The notes: generated by a model not told the origin, from the sequence alone. Counted from the stretch's first letter, positions 26,001 to 36,277 are shown. The stretch: 64,000 nt of DNA from Selaginella moellendorffii (GCF_000143415.4 NW_003314261.1:5334199-5398198); one strand, 5' to 3'. Translations and numbers: made by a program.

Positions 26001-26126
26001 CAGGCTCAAGCTCACATCATGCAAGCTTTCTCCCCGAACTTTGGCGAAGACGACGACCCATACCTGTCATACGAGCAAAAGACAGGAGCGGCAAAGCCTC
26101 TTCGCCCAAGAACAGCAAACAGATAA
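23080..26126 (+). CDS. kinesin-2 motor (flagellar IFT type)
   Basis: Eleven exons: 23080-23283, 23371-23593, 23709-23962, 24075-24218, 24275-24636, 24694-24883, 24938-25051, 25106-25315, 25371-25604, 25663-25865, 25922-26126; 780 aa. Motor domain at about 34-370 with P-loop [16 protein letters not shown] (switch I), DLAGSE (switch II), [13 protein letters not shown] and [20 protein letters not shown]. The neck, [18 protein letters not shown], is diagnostic for kinesin-2. Coiled coil at about 400-640. The tail has [19 protein letters not shown], like FLA10/KIF3 tails. Known role: plus-end motor for anterograde intraflagellar transport; in a plant this implies motile sperm. Switch II helix reads NINWSL where kinesins have NLSL. 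Only 80 bp after the TEL stop. Confidence 0.93.
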
Positions 26127-26310
26127 GGGATAAAAAGAAGAAGCGTCAAAACTCTGGGACGAGATTACAAAATTTCTGGCCGAGGAACTAGCAAACAGAT
26201 GAAGGATAGAAAGAAGCTTTCGCTCGTTCAAAACTCTGGGACGAGTTCACAAAATTTCTCAACGATCGGCCGAGTAACTAGCTGCACTACTTACTCTCGA
26301 AGTGGAGCAC

Positions 26311-28024
26311 TCACGGCTTACTTTGCAAGCTGAAGCCACCGGGCTCTCCATCGCTCATCTCGGCAAAGCGGCTCGGTCCTTCGCTGATTCTCGGGGAGCT
26401 TACTTTCTCTTTGGATGCGCTCTTGCTCTTGAGGAGGCCGGCTGGAGTGGCCTGGTAGTTGTTCACGATGCCTTTGTAGAGACTGAACGCGGTCGCCAGC
26501 ATGCTCGACGGGTCACCGACATTGTTTGGCAAAAGCATGGTTGTCCCCTGTGACAAAGTATAGATAAACAAGCTATCAAATGAAAACGAGATCGTTTTAC
26601 CTCTTTGGCGATCTTCCCAAACTCTCTCAAGTAGTGCTCGGCAACTCGGAGTGACACGGCCTGCAATAGCATCGCGAGTTTGGTAGGAGAACACGAAGGA
26701 TAAAAAGAGAGAAGAAACTGGATGGTTTTACCTCAGCGCCGCCAGCGGCGGTGATAGCAGCAGCAAGCGTTTGAATGGCTGCAGCCTCTCCTTGGGACTC
26801 TAGAATCTTGGCATTCCTCACACCATCGGCTCTGTTGATATTGGATTGCATTTCACCTGCATGAGGAAAGAAAAGAGAGAGGAAGTTAAGTTCTTGGTTG
26901 TGAGTGCTTCGTACCTTCAGACTCCAGAATTTGCGCCCTCTTCCTACGCTCGGCCTCGGCTTGCATTTCCATTGCCGCTTTTATGCCGGGAGGAGGTGAG
27001 ATGTCCCCTACAAAAGCCAGGATGGAAATAAAATCACTGGGATGCTCTCAAACTCACTGATCTCGTAGCGAAGACACTCCAGGCCCCAGTCGTTAGCAGC
27101 GAGATTGATCGATTTCTGCAATGGAAAACAAAACAATAAAAAGTGGTAACTTGAAAGCATGTTCATTCACTCACCACAATATTTTCATTCAGCGCGGCTC
27201 GCTCTTCGAAGGTCTTGTCCAGTGTCAGCTTCCCGAGCTCGCTCCTCATTGTCGTCTGCGCAAGCTGGACGACCGTGGAGACAACGTTCCCGACGCCATA
27301 CGACGCCTTCTTCGGGTCCACGATCTGCCAATCCAAAGCGCCAAACCATTAGAACAATAGACAATCTTAAAACACTGAAAACTCTCAAAAGCAGAACGAA
27401 AGAAAGAAATAGCCATTGTCCATACACATGGCAAAGGAAAACCAGGAAAAGAAGAGCTTAACTCTCCAAAGAACGACGAAAGCTCTAAAAAAGAAAACAA
27501 AATCGAAGAGAAGACTCATGCTACAAGAAGAAAGAAGAACGAGAAGTACTTGCCTTGATGTAGAGCACTCCATCCACACTGATGCTCACATTGTCACGGG
27601 TCACCGCGGTCTGGTGGTAGATCGGGATGGCCTCCTCTTTGAGCGAGTGGACGTACGCAATGCGATCCACCAGAGGTATCATGATGTGAAACCCAGACTC
27701 CAGTGTCTTCAAGTATCTCCCAAATCGCTCCACAACGTAGGCTTTCTTCTCTGGAACGATCCGGATGCCCCAGTTCGTCGGAGGCCTGCTCGCAAACCTT
27801 TTGCATTATAGTAGAAGAGATGATCTTCCAAGAAAGCAATGCGGGGAAAATACCTCATATCATCGGAGTACCTCTCATTGCTCAAATTCCTGCGCGACAG
27901 AGAGAGCTAAGCGCAAGAAACGATCCAGCGGGACGACAGGATCTTACCTGACAGAGATGGCGCGCGGGGTGACTTTGCGGAGCTCGCCCAGGCGCATCAG
28001 CGACCGTCTTGCCGCCATAGCCAT
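26311..28024 (-). CDS. SLP: mitochondrial stomatin-like protein (SPFH)
   Basis: Nine exons on the minus strand: 28024-27948, 27889-27854, 27785-27554, 27324-27175, 27115-27058, 27007-26915, 26856-26732, 26660-26601, 26547-26311; 355 aa. An Arg-rich amphipathic start ([20 protein letters not shown]) looks like a mitochondrial presequence. The SPFH/Band 7 domain follows from about 45 ([43 protein letters not shown]), then the coiled [17 protein letters not shown] segment and the conserved [17 protein letters not shown] tail region. Family role: inner-membrane scaffold that organises respiratory supercomplexes and proteases. Intron 3 uses a GC donor with a strong consensus (AAG|GCAAGT). Convergent with kinesin-2, 184 bp between stops. 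Confidence 0.92.
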
Positions 28025-28102
28025 GCCCTAAGTGTGTGTAAGTCGCATTACATGCTAGCCTCCTTAAGTACTCTTTAAAATTTTCTTTGCCGCGAAGACA
28101 GC

Positions 28103-28965
28103 CTACTGAGGCCTGCCGAGAGGAATTCCTTCGATGTAAAGCCATCGCTTGGTTCCTTCCGGATCCTCGCTGCGAACAAAGCGGCTCCTCTCCAGCAAAA
28201 ACTTATTGATGCGATCGTTCGCGCGGCTTCCTCTGGCAAGAGTGTATGTCACCTTGAATGAAACGAGTGCCTGCAAATTGGATTGGAGAGCCATTCTTCT
28301 TTTTAGAGACTCTGCTTACCTCGTCCTCGCTCTCGGTTTGGAAATCCAGGATCTCCAAGCGCTTGAACTTGAGCTTTCGACAGGTTGCTTCTACGTCCGC
28401 TAGAAGCCTGGCCTCTCCACCTGAAAGAAAGAAAGAACATCACGAGCTACGATCTTTCTTTCTCGAGAATGGTCTATCGTCAAACCTTGAAAGCATGCGT
28501 TTTCCTTGTGGGTTGTCTTCACGACGTAGTCGGAGTTTCCTCGTGCATAAGCACTGAATCTCGCCTCTGGAAAAACTAGTAAAACCACTGGAAAAACAAA
28601 GTGAAGACGAACTTACTCATCACAGCCAGCGCATCCGGTTCCGCTCCTCCTTCGTGAAGAACACCACAGCAGGACTCGTAGCTCTTCCTCAGTTCTCCTC
28701 CACCGCACGGGCAAACACTTTGGTTTTCCTTCTCGTCTTCGACTTGAGCGCCGCCCTCTTCTTTCTCTGCCGCAGCCTGTTCGTCCGTTTTACCCCTCCG
28801 GCTTCTCTGGAGAAGCTCCTTGAACCCCCTGCTCGCTCTTGCCTCAAAACTTGGACGTGGCCTCGTCTTCCAGCTGAATTGCAAAGAATCTCGAGTGGAT
28901 AAGCAGACACCATTTGCGGGAACCGGGGAACTCTTCAGCATTGCTCGAGGTAAGCTCAATGCCAT
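28103..28965 (-). CDS. YchJ-like SEC-C motif protein
   Basis: Four exons: 28965-28617, 28566-28486, 28420-28320, 28270-28103; 232 aa. The first 65 residues are Ser/Arg-rich and could be a plastid transit peptide. A cysteine motif (VCPCGGGELRKSYESCCG, about 85-102) matches the SEC-C zinc site of YchJ/UPF0225 proteins, followed by VMKARFSAYARGNSDYVVKT, the second hallmark, and a cystatin/NTF2-like fold region ending RWLYIEGIPLGRPQ. The function of the family is not known; metal binding is likely. The stop codon is 78 bp upstream of the SLP start on the same strand. A broken copy lies at 13318-13745. Confidence 0.88.
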
Positions 28966-29162
28966 TCAGTGACAATGGCCTCCCTTAGGAGAAAAACTCA
29001 ATGCTCGAGAAGAAAGTTCTTGCCTCGGATTTGAGCGAAATCTTTCTCTCGGGTCTGCTCAGGCACCCAAGTTAGTACAAATGGAAAAGCAAAACTCGGG
29101 AGGATTACCTCTCAATAAAACTTCTGCGAGGAGTCGACTTTGGACGTGAGAGCGTAGCGCTC

Positions 29163-30086
29163 TCACGTCACAGATCCCGTAGCCGCGGCTTTTGCTGCTT
29201 TCATCTTTCGCAATCTCTCTTGCCACGAATCTTTTTGCATTGCAATGACCTACATTATGCGTGAGCACAGGAATAGGCAATGAAAAACACAAACCTCTTC
29301 ACTCAGAAGATCACTCGCCTTCTTCTCGTGATTCTTCTCGACGTGAGAACTTGGGGCTTGTTGTTCCTCCTCTTTTGGAACCGATCCGGAGCCAAACATA
29401 GCAGCGTCGTGAGCAGCCTCGGTCCGCTTCTCCCTTGTGAGCTGTGGCGAATTCACGAGTAAACACTTCTGGCTCGATAAACTCTCGTCCATACCTGGCT
29501 AGAGTATGAAAGATACGATCCAGCAGTGTTCCTTAGCGAAGAAGTATCGTCCGGACCAGCACCTACATGAAGCAAAAACATTTTCTAGCGAGTATAGCAT
29601 CACAAGAGAGAGTGCTTACTGCTACTTCTGGGATTGGAGTCTTCTTCCTCCTCGTCCAAAGGAGCACTCTTATCAAAATCAAAGCGCTCCCAGTTCTTGG
29701 TGTCTTTGTCTTTGGCCGCTAAAAAACGAAAGAACTCTCTTTAGAGAGTTTTTATCAAAGATGAAACTAGAAAGCACGAGAAGCACACCTGTTTGGGAGA
29801 GCTGGAAGTTCATCCTTGCCTTCACTCTTTCAGCTGGAGTCTAGACAAACAAACAAAAAAAAAACAAAAAACGAAGGAATTCATCCAAAACATTTTAATA
29901 CCGTCAACATACCATTCGATCGTAGTCTGGAATGAGCTCTTCGCTTCTCGAGGCTTTCCCAGATCTGGAACGCTTGGCATTCTCCGGGGGGCTCTTGCTC
30001 CTCCTGCTGGACTTCTTGCCGCCGCGATCTGGTTTGCCAGCGCCGGCAAATCCCACTCCCGCCCTGGACGATCGTCCGCGCTCCAT
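29163..30086 (-). CDS. RSRC1-like Arg/Ser-rich nuclear protein
   Basis: Six exons: 30086-29913, 29840-29789, 29718-29620, 29562-29495, 29441-29295, 29249-29163; 208 aa. The N-terminus is Arg/Ser/Lys-rich (SRRSKSPPENAKRSRSGK), as in splicing-associated proteins. Conserved blocks are PAERVKARMNFQLSQTA, NWERFDFDKSAPLDEEEED, REKRTEAAHDAAMFG and the C-terminal EEVIAMQKDSWQERLRKM. These resemble the plant relatives of RSRC1, a splicing-linked SR-like factor; I rely on recalled motif patterns. It is divergent with the PPR gene, with 40 bp between start codons. A perfect hairpin overlaps the stop codon. Confidence 0.75.
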
Positions 30087-30126
30087 AGGGTTTCTCCTCT
30101 CGCAGATTTAGGGTTCCTGGTCTGTG
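30087..30126. promoter_or_regulatory. 40-bp divergent start region
   Basis: Start codons of the RSRC1-like gene (minus, 30086) and the PPR gene (plus, 30127) are only 40 bp apart, so promoters and leaders must overlap the other gene or be shared. No TATA box is visible in this interval. Confidence 0.5.
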
Positions 30127-31788
30127 ATGTGCTGCTTGAAGAAGCAGCAAAGGAAGGCATTCTCCAATCTCCTCAAAGCGTGCATCGATTCCCGGGATTT
30201 CTCCCGGGGCCGCAAGCTCCACGGGCAGATCCTCGCCAGCGGCTGCTCCGGCGACACCCACCTCGCCAATCTCCTCCTCACAATGTACCGCCGCTGCCGC
30301 AGCCTCGACGACGCGCGCGCCGTCTTTGATTCCATCCCGGAGCCCTCGACATGTCACTGGAACATCATCATCGCGGCGTGCATCGAGAGTGGCGACCTGG
30401 ATCTCGCGGGCAGCCTCTACGAGCGGATGCCCTACCGGGATCTTGTCACGCAAAACACGCTGCTTCAGGCATTTGCCCACATGGGGGATCTGGATCGTAC
30501 GAAGAGGTTCTTCGATCGAGGCCACAACAAGGACGTGATCTCCTGGAACATCATGATCAAGGCCTTTGGCCAAAGAGGGCAGTGTCTCTCCGCCAGAGAG
30601 TTCTTTCAACGCATGCCCCAGAGGAGCGTAGTGTCCTGGACGACGCTCCTCGCAGCAAATGCCGCTTTTGGGCATTTGGAAAATGCCGAAAGAATCTTTG
30701 ATTCCATGCCGGAGCGAGACGCCATCACTTGCAATGCGATGCTCCACACGCGCGCGGACAGGATCGATCTTTGCCGGGAGTTCTTCCGCCACAAGATGAC
30801 CCACAGGGATCCAATCAGCTGGAACACGCTCATCGCGGTGCTGGCGAGTGCGGGGCACTTCCTCGAGGCCCGGGGCGCGTTCGATCGGATGCCGCGCACC
30901 AACCTGGGCGCCTGGAACGAGATGATATCGATCTTCTCCAGGAACTCGCAGCTCCAGGAGGCGATTCAAGCCTTCGCCAAGATGCCGGAGAGGGACGTTC
31001 TCTCGTGGAACTCCATCGTCCAGGCCTACGCGCTCAATGGGCACCTGGATGAGATCGGTGGCGCGCTGGAGAGAATGCCACAGTGGGGTGCCGCGAGCTG
31101 GAATTCCTTGCTCCAGGCACTGGTGGAGCACCGGCAATTCGATCTCGCCACCATGCTCTTCCACGGGATGACGCACAAGAGCGTCGTGTCGTGGACGTGT
31201 ATGATCCCAGCACAGGAAGGACAAGAAAAGAGAGGCTCTCTTCCGGAAAATCGCCAAGAACACGACGATCCAAGCGCAAGCTCACCGGACAAGGAGAAGA
31301 TCTTCTTCGACAAGATGCCGGCTTGGAACTCGGTGTCTTGGAACACACTCATGAAAACCTACGCTGAGTCTTCGAATTTGGATAGAGCAAGAGAGTGTTT
31401 CTATCTCATGCCAGATCCAAACTTGGTAACATGGAACCTCATGACGGCAGCATATGCCCAGTCTGGGCATTTGCGGGAGATGGAAGAGTTCTTCCGGCTC
31501 ATGAATCTCAATGGGGTTCCTCCAAACGAGAAAACGTTCACAAGCATGATTGGTGGGTGCGGCAGCTGCGGGAAAATCAAGGACGCCCAGCAGTTTTTCA
31601 TCGCAATGACAATGGACTTCGGTCTCTCGCCGGATCCAATCGAGTATCGCTGCATGGTGGACGTGCTTGGCCGCCGGAGTTTCTTGAAGGAGATGGAGGA
31701 TCTCGTCCGAAATATGCCATTCCATCCGCCAACCGAGGCTTTGCTTGCGGCGGAGAGCTACTGCCGGATTCATGCTGTGAATTCGTAG
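30127..31788 (+). CDS. PPR protein, PLS class, intronless
   Basis: A single exon of 553 aa from ATG at 30127 (MCCLKKQQRKAFSNLLKACI). It consists of tandem pentatricopeptide repeats of about 31-36 residues from about residue 8, with signatures such as VISWNIMIKAFGQRG, VVSWTTLLAANAAFG, PISWNTLIAVLASAG and NLVTWNLMTAAYAQSG. Many repeats are short S type. A C-terminal E-like part (EYRCMVDVLGRRSFLKEME, MPFHPPTEALLAA) follows; no DYW domain. Proteins of this class bind organelle RNA for editing or processing, and Selaginella-type plants have many. No clear targeting peptide. About residues 365-390 there is an Lys/Glu/Pro-rich insertion that breaks the repeat register. Confidence 0.92.
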   Translation: MCCLKKQQRKAFSNLLKACIDSRDFSRGRKLHGQILASGCSGDTHLANLLLTMYRRCRSLDDARAVFDSIPEPSTCHWNIIIAACIESGDLDLAGSLYERMPYRDLVTQNTLLQAFAHMGDLDRTKRFFDRGHNKDVISWNIMIKAFGQRGQCLSAREFFQRMPQRSVVSWTTLLAANAAFGHLENAERIFDSMPERDAITCNAMLHTRADRIDLCREFFRHKMTHRDPISWNTLIAVLASAGHFLEARGAFDRMPRTNLGAWNEMISIFSRNSQLQEAIQAFAKMPERDVLSWNSIVQAYALNGHLDEIGGALERMPQWGAASWNSLLQALVEHRQFDLATMLFHGMTHKSVVSWTCMIPAQEGQEKRGSLPENRQEHDDPSASSPDKEKIFFDKMPAWNSVSWNTLMKTYAESSNLDRARECFYLMPDPNLVTWNLMTAAYAQSGHLREMEEFFRLMNLNGVPPNEKTFTSMIGGCGSCGKIKDAQQFFIAMTMDFGLSPDPIEYRCMVDVLGRRSFLKEMEDLVRNMPFHPPTEALLAAESYCRIHAVNS

Positions 31789-31914
31789 CGGGCTCTTCTA
31801 TCGAAGGAAAATCAAGAGAATTGTCTCTCGAATTCCAGCGAAGATTCAAATTCCGAGATAACGGTTTTTACATGAACAGCAAATGCCCATATACTACGCA
31901 TCTCTGCTGGAACT

Positions 31915-32986
31915 CTAGTTCTTGACAAGCTTGACCTTGTCAATCTTGAGAAGTTTCACGAAGAACCAGTCTCTCACCCATGCCGGCGCGTAGAACATCG
32001 ACCAGAGCAACGGGACGAAGTGGCCATAACCGAAGTAGCTCGGGGGCTTGCCATCCAGGATCTTGCTCGCCACGGCTCTCGCAAACTCGGGCGCTGGAGT
32101 GGACTTGGGGCCCTGCGAGAGCATCCCGCGGTACTCGATGGATTCCTGGAATGGCTTGTAGATCTTGAGGTCGTAACTCAGGCCTGTGGAGAGCGCAGCC
32201 TTGCCGATGTTCGAAACGATCGCTCCGGGAGTGACGAGGATCACGTCGATGTTGAATGGTCGCAGCTCCACTCTAGAAGAAGAAGGAAAGTTCCAAGCGA
32301 TCACAGCTATGCGTGATCATAGCTCTCCAAACAGTTTGGAGAGCTATGATCTTCGAGAGAGACTTGGAAGAAAGCCCACCTTAGAGAGTCAGTTAATGCG
32401 TGGAGGGCTGCTTTGGAGGAAGTGTAGCCAGCCATCCAAGGGCCAGAAGCGTACGCACCGATGCTACCGACGTTCACGATCCTTCCTCTTCCTTGTTTCA
32501 CCATGAAAGGAACCACCTTTTGGATCAAAGACACAGTTCCTGGGAAAAAATTTGCTCAAAACCGAGTCTCTCGATCGATCTCTAGGCCTCGCTCGAAAGG
32601 AATTTCGATCCAGAGAGGAACTTACCAAAGACATTGGTTCTATACGCTCTCTCCAGCATCTCCAAGGGGATCTCCGCGATCGGCCCCAGGCAAGGAACGC
32701 CCGCATTGTTGATGAGCACATCGATCTTCCCAAATCTCTGGATCGTCGACTCCACCGCCCGGGACATGGAGTCCTCGTCCAGCACATCCAGCGTAATGCA
32801 GCTGATGGAGCTGGGCTGCTGCTGCTCCAGCCCCCGGATCGATGCGAGCGAACGCGCCGACGCCACAACCGTGCACCCCCGGCTGCCCAATTCCGCTGCC
32901 AGCGCGTGCCCGATCCCTCCCTCGGAGCATCCGGTGATCAGGACTACCAGATCCTTAGGCGCTAGGCGGGATCCGCCCAAACCCAT
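31915..32986 (-). CDS. short-chain dehydrogenase/reductase
   Basis: Three exons: 32986-32626, 32539-32380, 32272-31915; 292 aa. A classical SDR: cofactor motif TGCSEGGIG near residue 18, NNAG near residue 95, catalytic Ser (VGSIGAY) and YTSSK. The C-terminal half carries a hydrophobic patch (FVPLLWSMFYAPAWVRDWFF), suggesting membrane association. Closest known type is the NADPH-dependent 1-acyldihydroxyacetone-phosphate reductase (AYR1-like) group; substrate not proven. Intron 2 (107 bp, about twice the local norm) contains a perfect 18-bp-arm palindrome. Convergent with the upstream PPR gene, 126 bp between stops. Confidence 0.9.
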
Positions 32987-33047
32987 CGCGATCCTCGTGC
33001 CCAAGAACCCTAAAACAGGACGAAAAACCCTAATAACAGGAAGAGCC

Positions 33048-34514
33048 CTAAAACAGGGCCAGCACATACGGCGACGATTTCTCCGGCCGGAGCGCTCGCA
33101 TTTGCTTCGCGGCATCCCTGGCGCGCTCTCGGTCGCTATCGCTCCGACAGGCATCCAGAAGCCCCGTCCAGGAGACGTAATCCGGCTCGAATGGCATGCT
33201 CTGGACGAGCTCCTCCGCCTCGGCGACGCGGCCTCCGCGGCCCAGGAGATCCGCGACGCAGGCGAAGTGCTCCACGCCCTGGGTGATCTCAAAATCGGCG
33301 CCCATACCGACGAATTCCATCCACGCCTCGCGCAGCAGCCCCGCGTGGCCACACGCCCACAGGATCGACGTGAAGCTCGCGGAATCGGGCGCGATCCCTT
33401 CGATCCTCATCTCGCGCGCAAAGAAGAGTGCGTCGAGCGATCGCCCATTCTGCGCGTGGCCCGCGATCATGGCATTGAAGGAGATGGTGTCGCGGGTGGG
33501 CATCGCGCGGAATACCGATTGCGCGAGCTCCAGATCCCCGAGCTTGGAGTAGAAGCTCAAGATCGCATTGCCCACGAGGAGCGATTGTGGGAACTCCGCC
33601 GCCATTGCCGCAACCATTCCCGCGCTGGAATTCCTGGAGATGGAGGAGATAGATTGGAGGAGAGTGACGACTGTCACCTCGTTTGGCCGCTCGCCCTCCA
33701 GATTCATGGATCGAAACGCGCGCACCGCCTCTTTGGAATGCCCATTCCGGGCATACGCCGCCATGAGCGCCGTCCACGACACCACATTTTTTCTCGGCAT
33801 CGCCAAGAAGATGCTTTCCACTCGATCGATCTGCGAGAATCGGCCGAGAGCGACGATCAACGCGTTCCCAATCTTGGGCGATTCATCGCCATCGCCATAG
33901 TCTCTCTCCCAATCTCCCAGACGCGATTGGATCATTCTCACGTCCCTGCCGCTGGAGCAAACATCCAGAACTGTGACGAAGGAGACCTCGTTTGGAGCGA
34001 TGCCGTCGAGCTCCATGGATTGAAACGTATAACGTGCTCTAGCAGGATGCCCTGTCTGGGCATATCCAGACACCATAGTGTTCCAGCTAGTCACGTCTCT
34101 AGCTTCCATTTTCTGGAACAATCCTTCCGCGCTAGCCATTTTCTTAAACCTCGTGTAAGCAGCGAGCATAGCATTGTAGCAAATCACGCTGGGATTTTGT
34201 ATCATATCAAAGAAACCTCTCGCTTGAAAAATATGCCCATTCTCGGCATATGCTACAAGCATCATTGTAAAGGAGAAGGCATTTGGGGTCGCGATGGTAT
34301 CAAACACAAGCCGTGCGTCTTGGGCAGAGCCACATTTCCCGTACATTTGGAGCAGGGTATTGGCCATGAAACGGTCCTCTTCGTAGCCCGTACGGGCAAT
34401 GGATCCATGGGCTTGCCTTCCTCGCGGCAAATGGCTTTGTGTGCCAGCCTTGTCGAGCGTGGCTGCCCATTGTCGCTTGAAGCTCTGGGGGGCAGTCCGG
34501 GAGAATCCATGCAT
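33048..34514 (-). CDS. PPR protein, PLS class, intronless
   Basis: A single exon of 488 aa from ATG at 34514. After a leader with GRQAHGSIARTGYEEDRFMA come PPR repeats: NTLLQMYGKCGSAQDARLVF, DVTSWNTMVSGYAQTGHPAR, NVVSWTALMAAYARNGHSKE and DTISFNAMIAGHAQNGRSLD. An E-motif-like end follows (HFACVADLLGRGGRVAEAEE, MPFEPDYVSWTGLLDACR), with no DYW domain. Expected to bind organelle RNA. It ends at 33048, only 61 bp upstream of the SDR start on the same strand, and is divergent with the BAHD gene (223 bp between starts). Confidence 0.92.
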   Translation of the reverse strand: MHGFSRTAPQSFKRQWAATLDKAGTQSHLPRGRQAHGSIARTGYEEDRFMANTLLQMYGKCGSAQDARLVFDTIATPNAFSFTMMLVAYAENGHIFQARGFFDMIQNPSVICYNAMLAAYTRFKKMASAEGLFQKMEARDVTSWNTMVSGYAQTGHPARARYTFQSMELDGIAPNEVSFVTVLDVCSSGRDVRMIQSRLGDWERDYGDGDESPKIGNALIVALGRFSQIDRVESIFLAMPRKNVVSWTALMAAYARNGHSKEAVRAFRSMNLEGERPNEVTVVTLLQSISSISRNSSAGMVAAMAAEFPQSLLVGNAILSFYSKLGDLELAQSVFRAMPTRDTISFNAMIAGHAQNGRSLDALFFAREMRIEGIAPDSASFTSILWACGHAGLLREAWMEFVGMGADFEITQGVEHFACVADLLGRGGRVAEAEELVQSMPFEPDYVSWTGLLDACRSDSDRERARDAAKQMRALRPEKSSPYVLALF

Positions 34515-34737
34515 CCAACCTGACCTAAATATTGGGGTGGTTCCTTTTCAAATTTCGCAGCATATGCCGAGAGTGGGCATCTTTCTAGGTTTTGAATATA
34601 GAATATATTTGTTTTGATGGTATATTCTTAGAGTATAAGGCATATCCTAAAAAGCTTGACGTTTTCTTCGAGGACTTGTCGGTGGGACACATAAAATAGT
34701 GCTGTTCTCCTCACTCTCTAGTCTCGCACTTCCGGCC

Positions 34738-36092
34738 ATGGCGAGCTTTGAAGTGCAAGAGCGCCAAGTCTCAATGATCTCTCCCGAGAAGAAACTGGAA
34801 GATGCCCACTACTCCAAGCTTCCATTCACGACTTTCGACATAATGCAAAAGAGAAGCAGCATGCCTTACCTCCAGCGCGTTTGCTTCTTCGAATCCAAAG
34901 GCGGTAGCAGTAGCAGTAACGAGAGCTTGATTGAGAGGATGAAGGCGAGCTTGGCCAAAGTCCTGGTAGATTTCTATCCCTTAGCTGGAAGGCTAGAGAT
35001 AAAAAACGAGGGAGACAGACCTGTGATCTCTTGCAGCGGAGCCGGCGTTGAGTTCTGCGTCGCTGATGCAAACGTCTCCCTGGAGGAGCTCGATTACTCC
35101 CAGCCCCGGCCGTGGTTCTCCAAGCTGATCAAAAGAGGAAACTATGAGTTTAGTGGCTTGTCGACCAACATACCTTTCATCACTATCCAGGTAAAGATCC
35201 CGCAAAAAGACTTTTTTCTCGCGTTTGATCTCGTGAAGAACAGGTGACCGAGTTTCGCTGCGGAGGCGTGTGTGTTGCTTGGTCGTATGATCATCTCGTC
35301 ATGGACGGCAGCTCGCAGTGGCAATTCATGTGTTCCTGGTCCGAGATCTGTCGAGGCCTTCCCATCTCCAGGCCTCCAACTCACGACCGGTTTTTCGAGC
35401 AGCAGCACGAGCAGTTCTCCAGCATAACCCCGACCAGTTCCCTTTCATGTGTCTTCGAGGACGTTTCCACTGGCATGGAGGCCAAGATCTTCGAGTTCGA
35501 TGACGAGACTATCGAGAGGCTTAAGTTCTTGGCGTCGGGTCGTTTCTCAGCGTTCGAGGTCGTGGCGTCACAGGTCTGGATAGCACTTTGCAAGGCTCGC
35601 GATCTTCCAGCGTCTCAGAAAACCAGCCATCAGCTTCCACTCAACTGTAGAAGCCGGCTGAGCACTCCTCTCCCGGCGGGCTACTTTGGAAACTGTGTGC
35701 TCTGTGCGTTGGCCGAGTCCACAGCCGGGGAACTTGTGACTGGAGGGCTTCCATTCACGGCAGCTGTTGTCCACGAGGCAATCACGAGTTTCAAGAAGGA
35801 TGAGATCCGCTCGGCAATTGCCATCTACAACGAAGACACCAAAGGGACTAGCCCGTTCAGCAAAGGCGTGACAGATGGTGTGGATACCTGGGGTGGCAGC
35901 TCTCCAAGATTTCCAATGTATAGTCTGGACTTTGGATGGGGGAAACCAGCCGCTGTTCGACACGCTACGAAGCTGTGGAACGGCTTCTGCTTCTACGACC
36001 CGTCACCGAGAGGTGGTAAAGCCATTGAAGCCACGGTGTACCTTTCTCCTGAAACAATGGCGAAGTTCAGTGAGGAAGTCAAGACGAATTAA
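34738..36092 (+). CDS. BAHD acyltransferase 1
   Basis: Two exons, 34738-35190 and 35244-36092, with a 53-bp intron; 433 aa, the normal BAHD length. Start MASFEVQERQ chosen because it is the first ATG in frame and its context matches the neighbour. HXXXD is HLVMD (about 168-172) and DFGWG lies at about 380. FDIMQKRSSMPYLQRVCFFES and KVLVDFYPLAGRLE are typical. These cytosolic enzymes move acyl groups from CoA to alcohols or amines (hydroxycinnamoyl esters, cutin or suberin precursors); the substrate cannot be read from the sequence. The intron sits at the usual BAHD position, just before VTxFxCGG. A decayed inverted copy is at 6721-8068, and a tandem relative follows 185 bp downstream. Confidence 0.93.
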
Positions 36093-36277
36093 TCCTGTGT
36101 ACCACCTTACGTGTTATATCCAAAGTCCGTCGTCTCGTCTGCTTGTGTGACATGACTTGACTCCAATCAATCCGTGCCTGCTGTTTAGAATATAATATCC
36201 CCGAGCCTCTAGGAGTCCGTGCTGTTTCTGTGCTGCTTTGCTTGTCACTGCGAGTTCGGGCTTGGATCTCCGACGGG

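Noticed and set aside
28576-28610. Reading the YchJ-like exon 1 through to TAG as a 129-aa protein
   Set aside because: A GTAAGT donor and TTTCCAG acceptor restore the conserved RFSAYARGN block, which also exists in the pseudogene copy, so splicing is the better model.
29881-31263. 460-codon open frame on the minus strand
   Set aside because: Antisense to the PPR gene; no domain, and it overlaps the RSRC1-like first exon in another frame.
32634-34523. 629-codon open frame on the plus strand
   Set aside because: It is the antisense shadow of SDR exon 1 and the second PPR gene, both of which have clear domain signatures on the minus strand.
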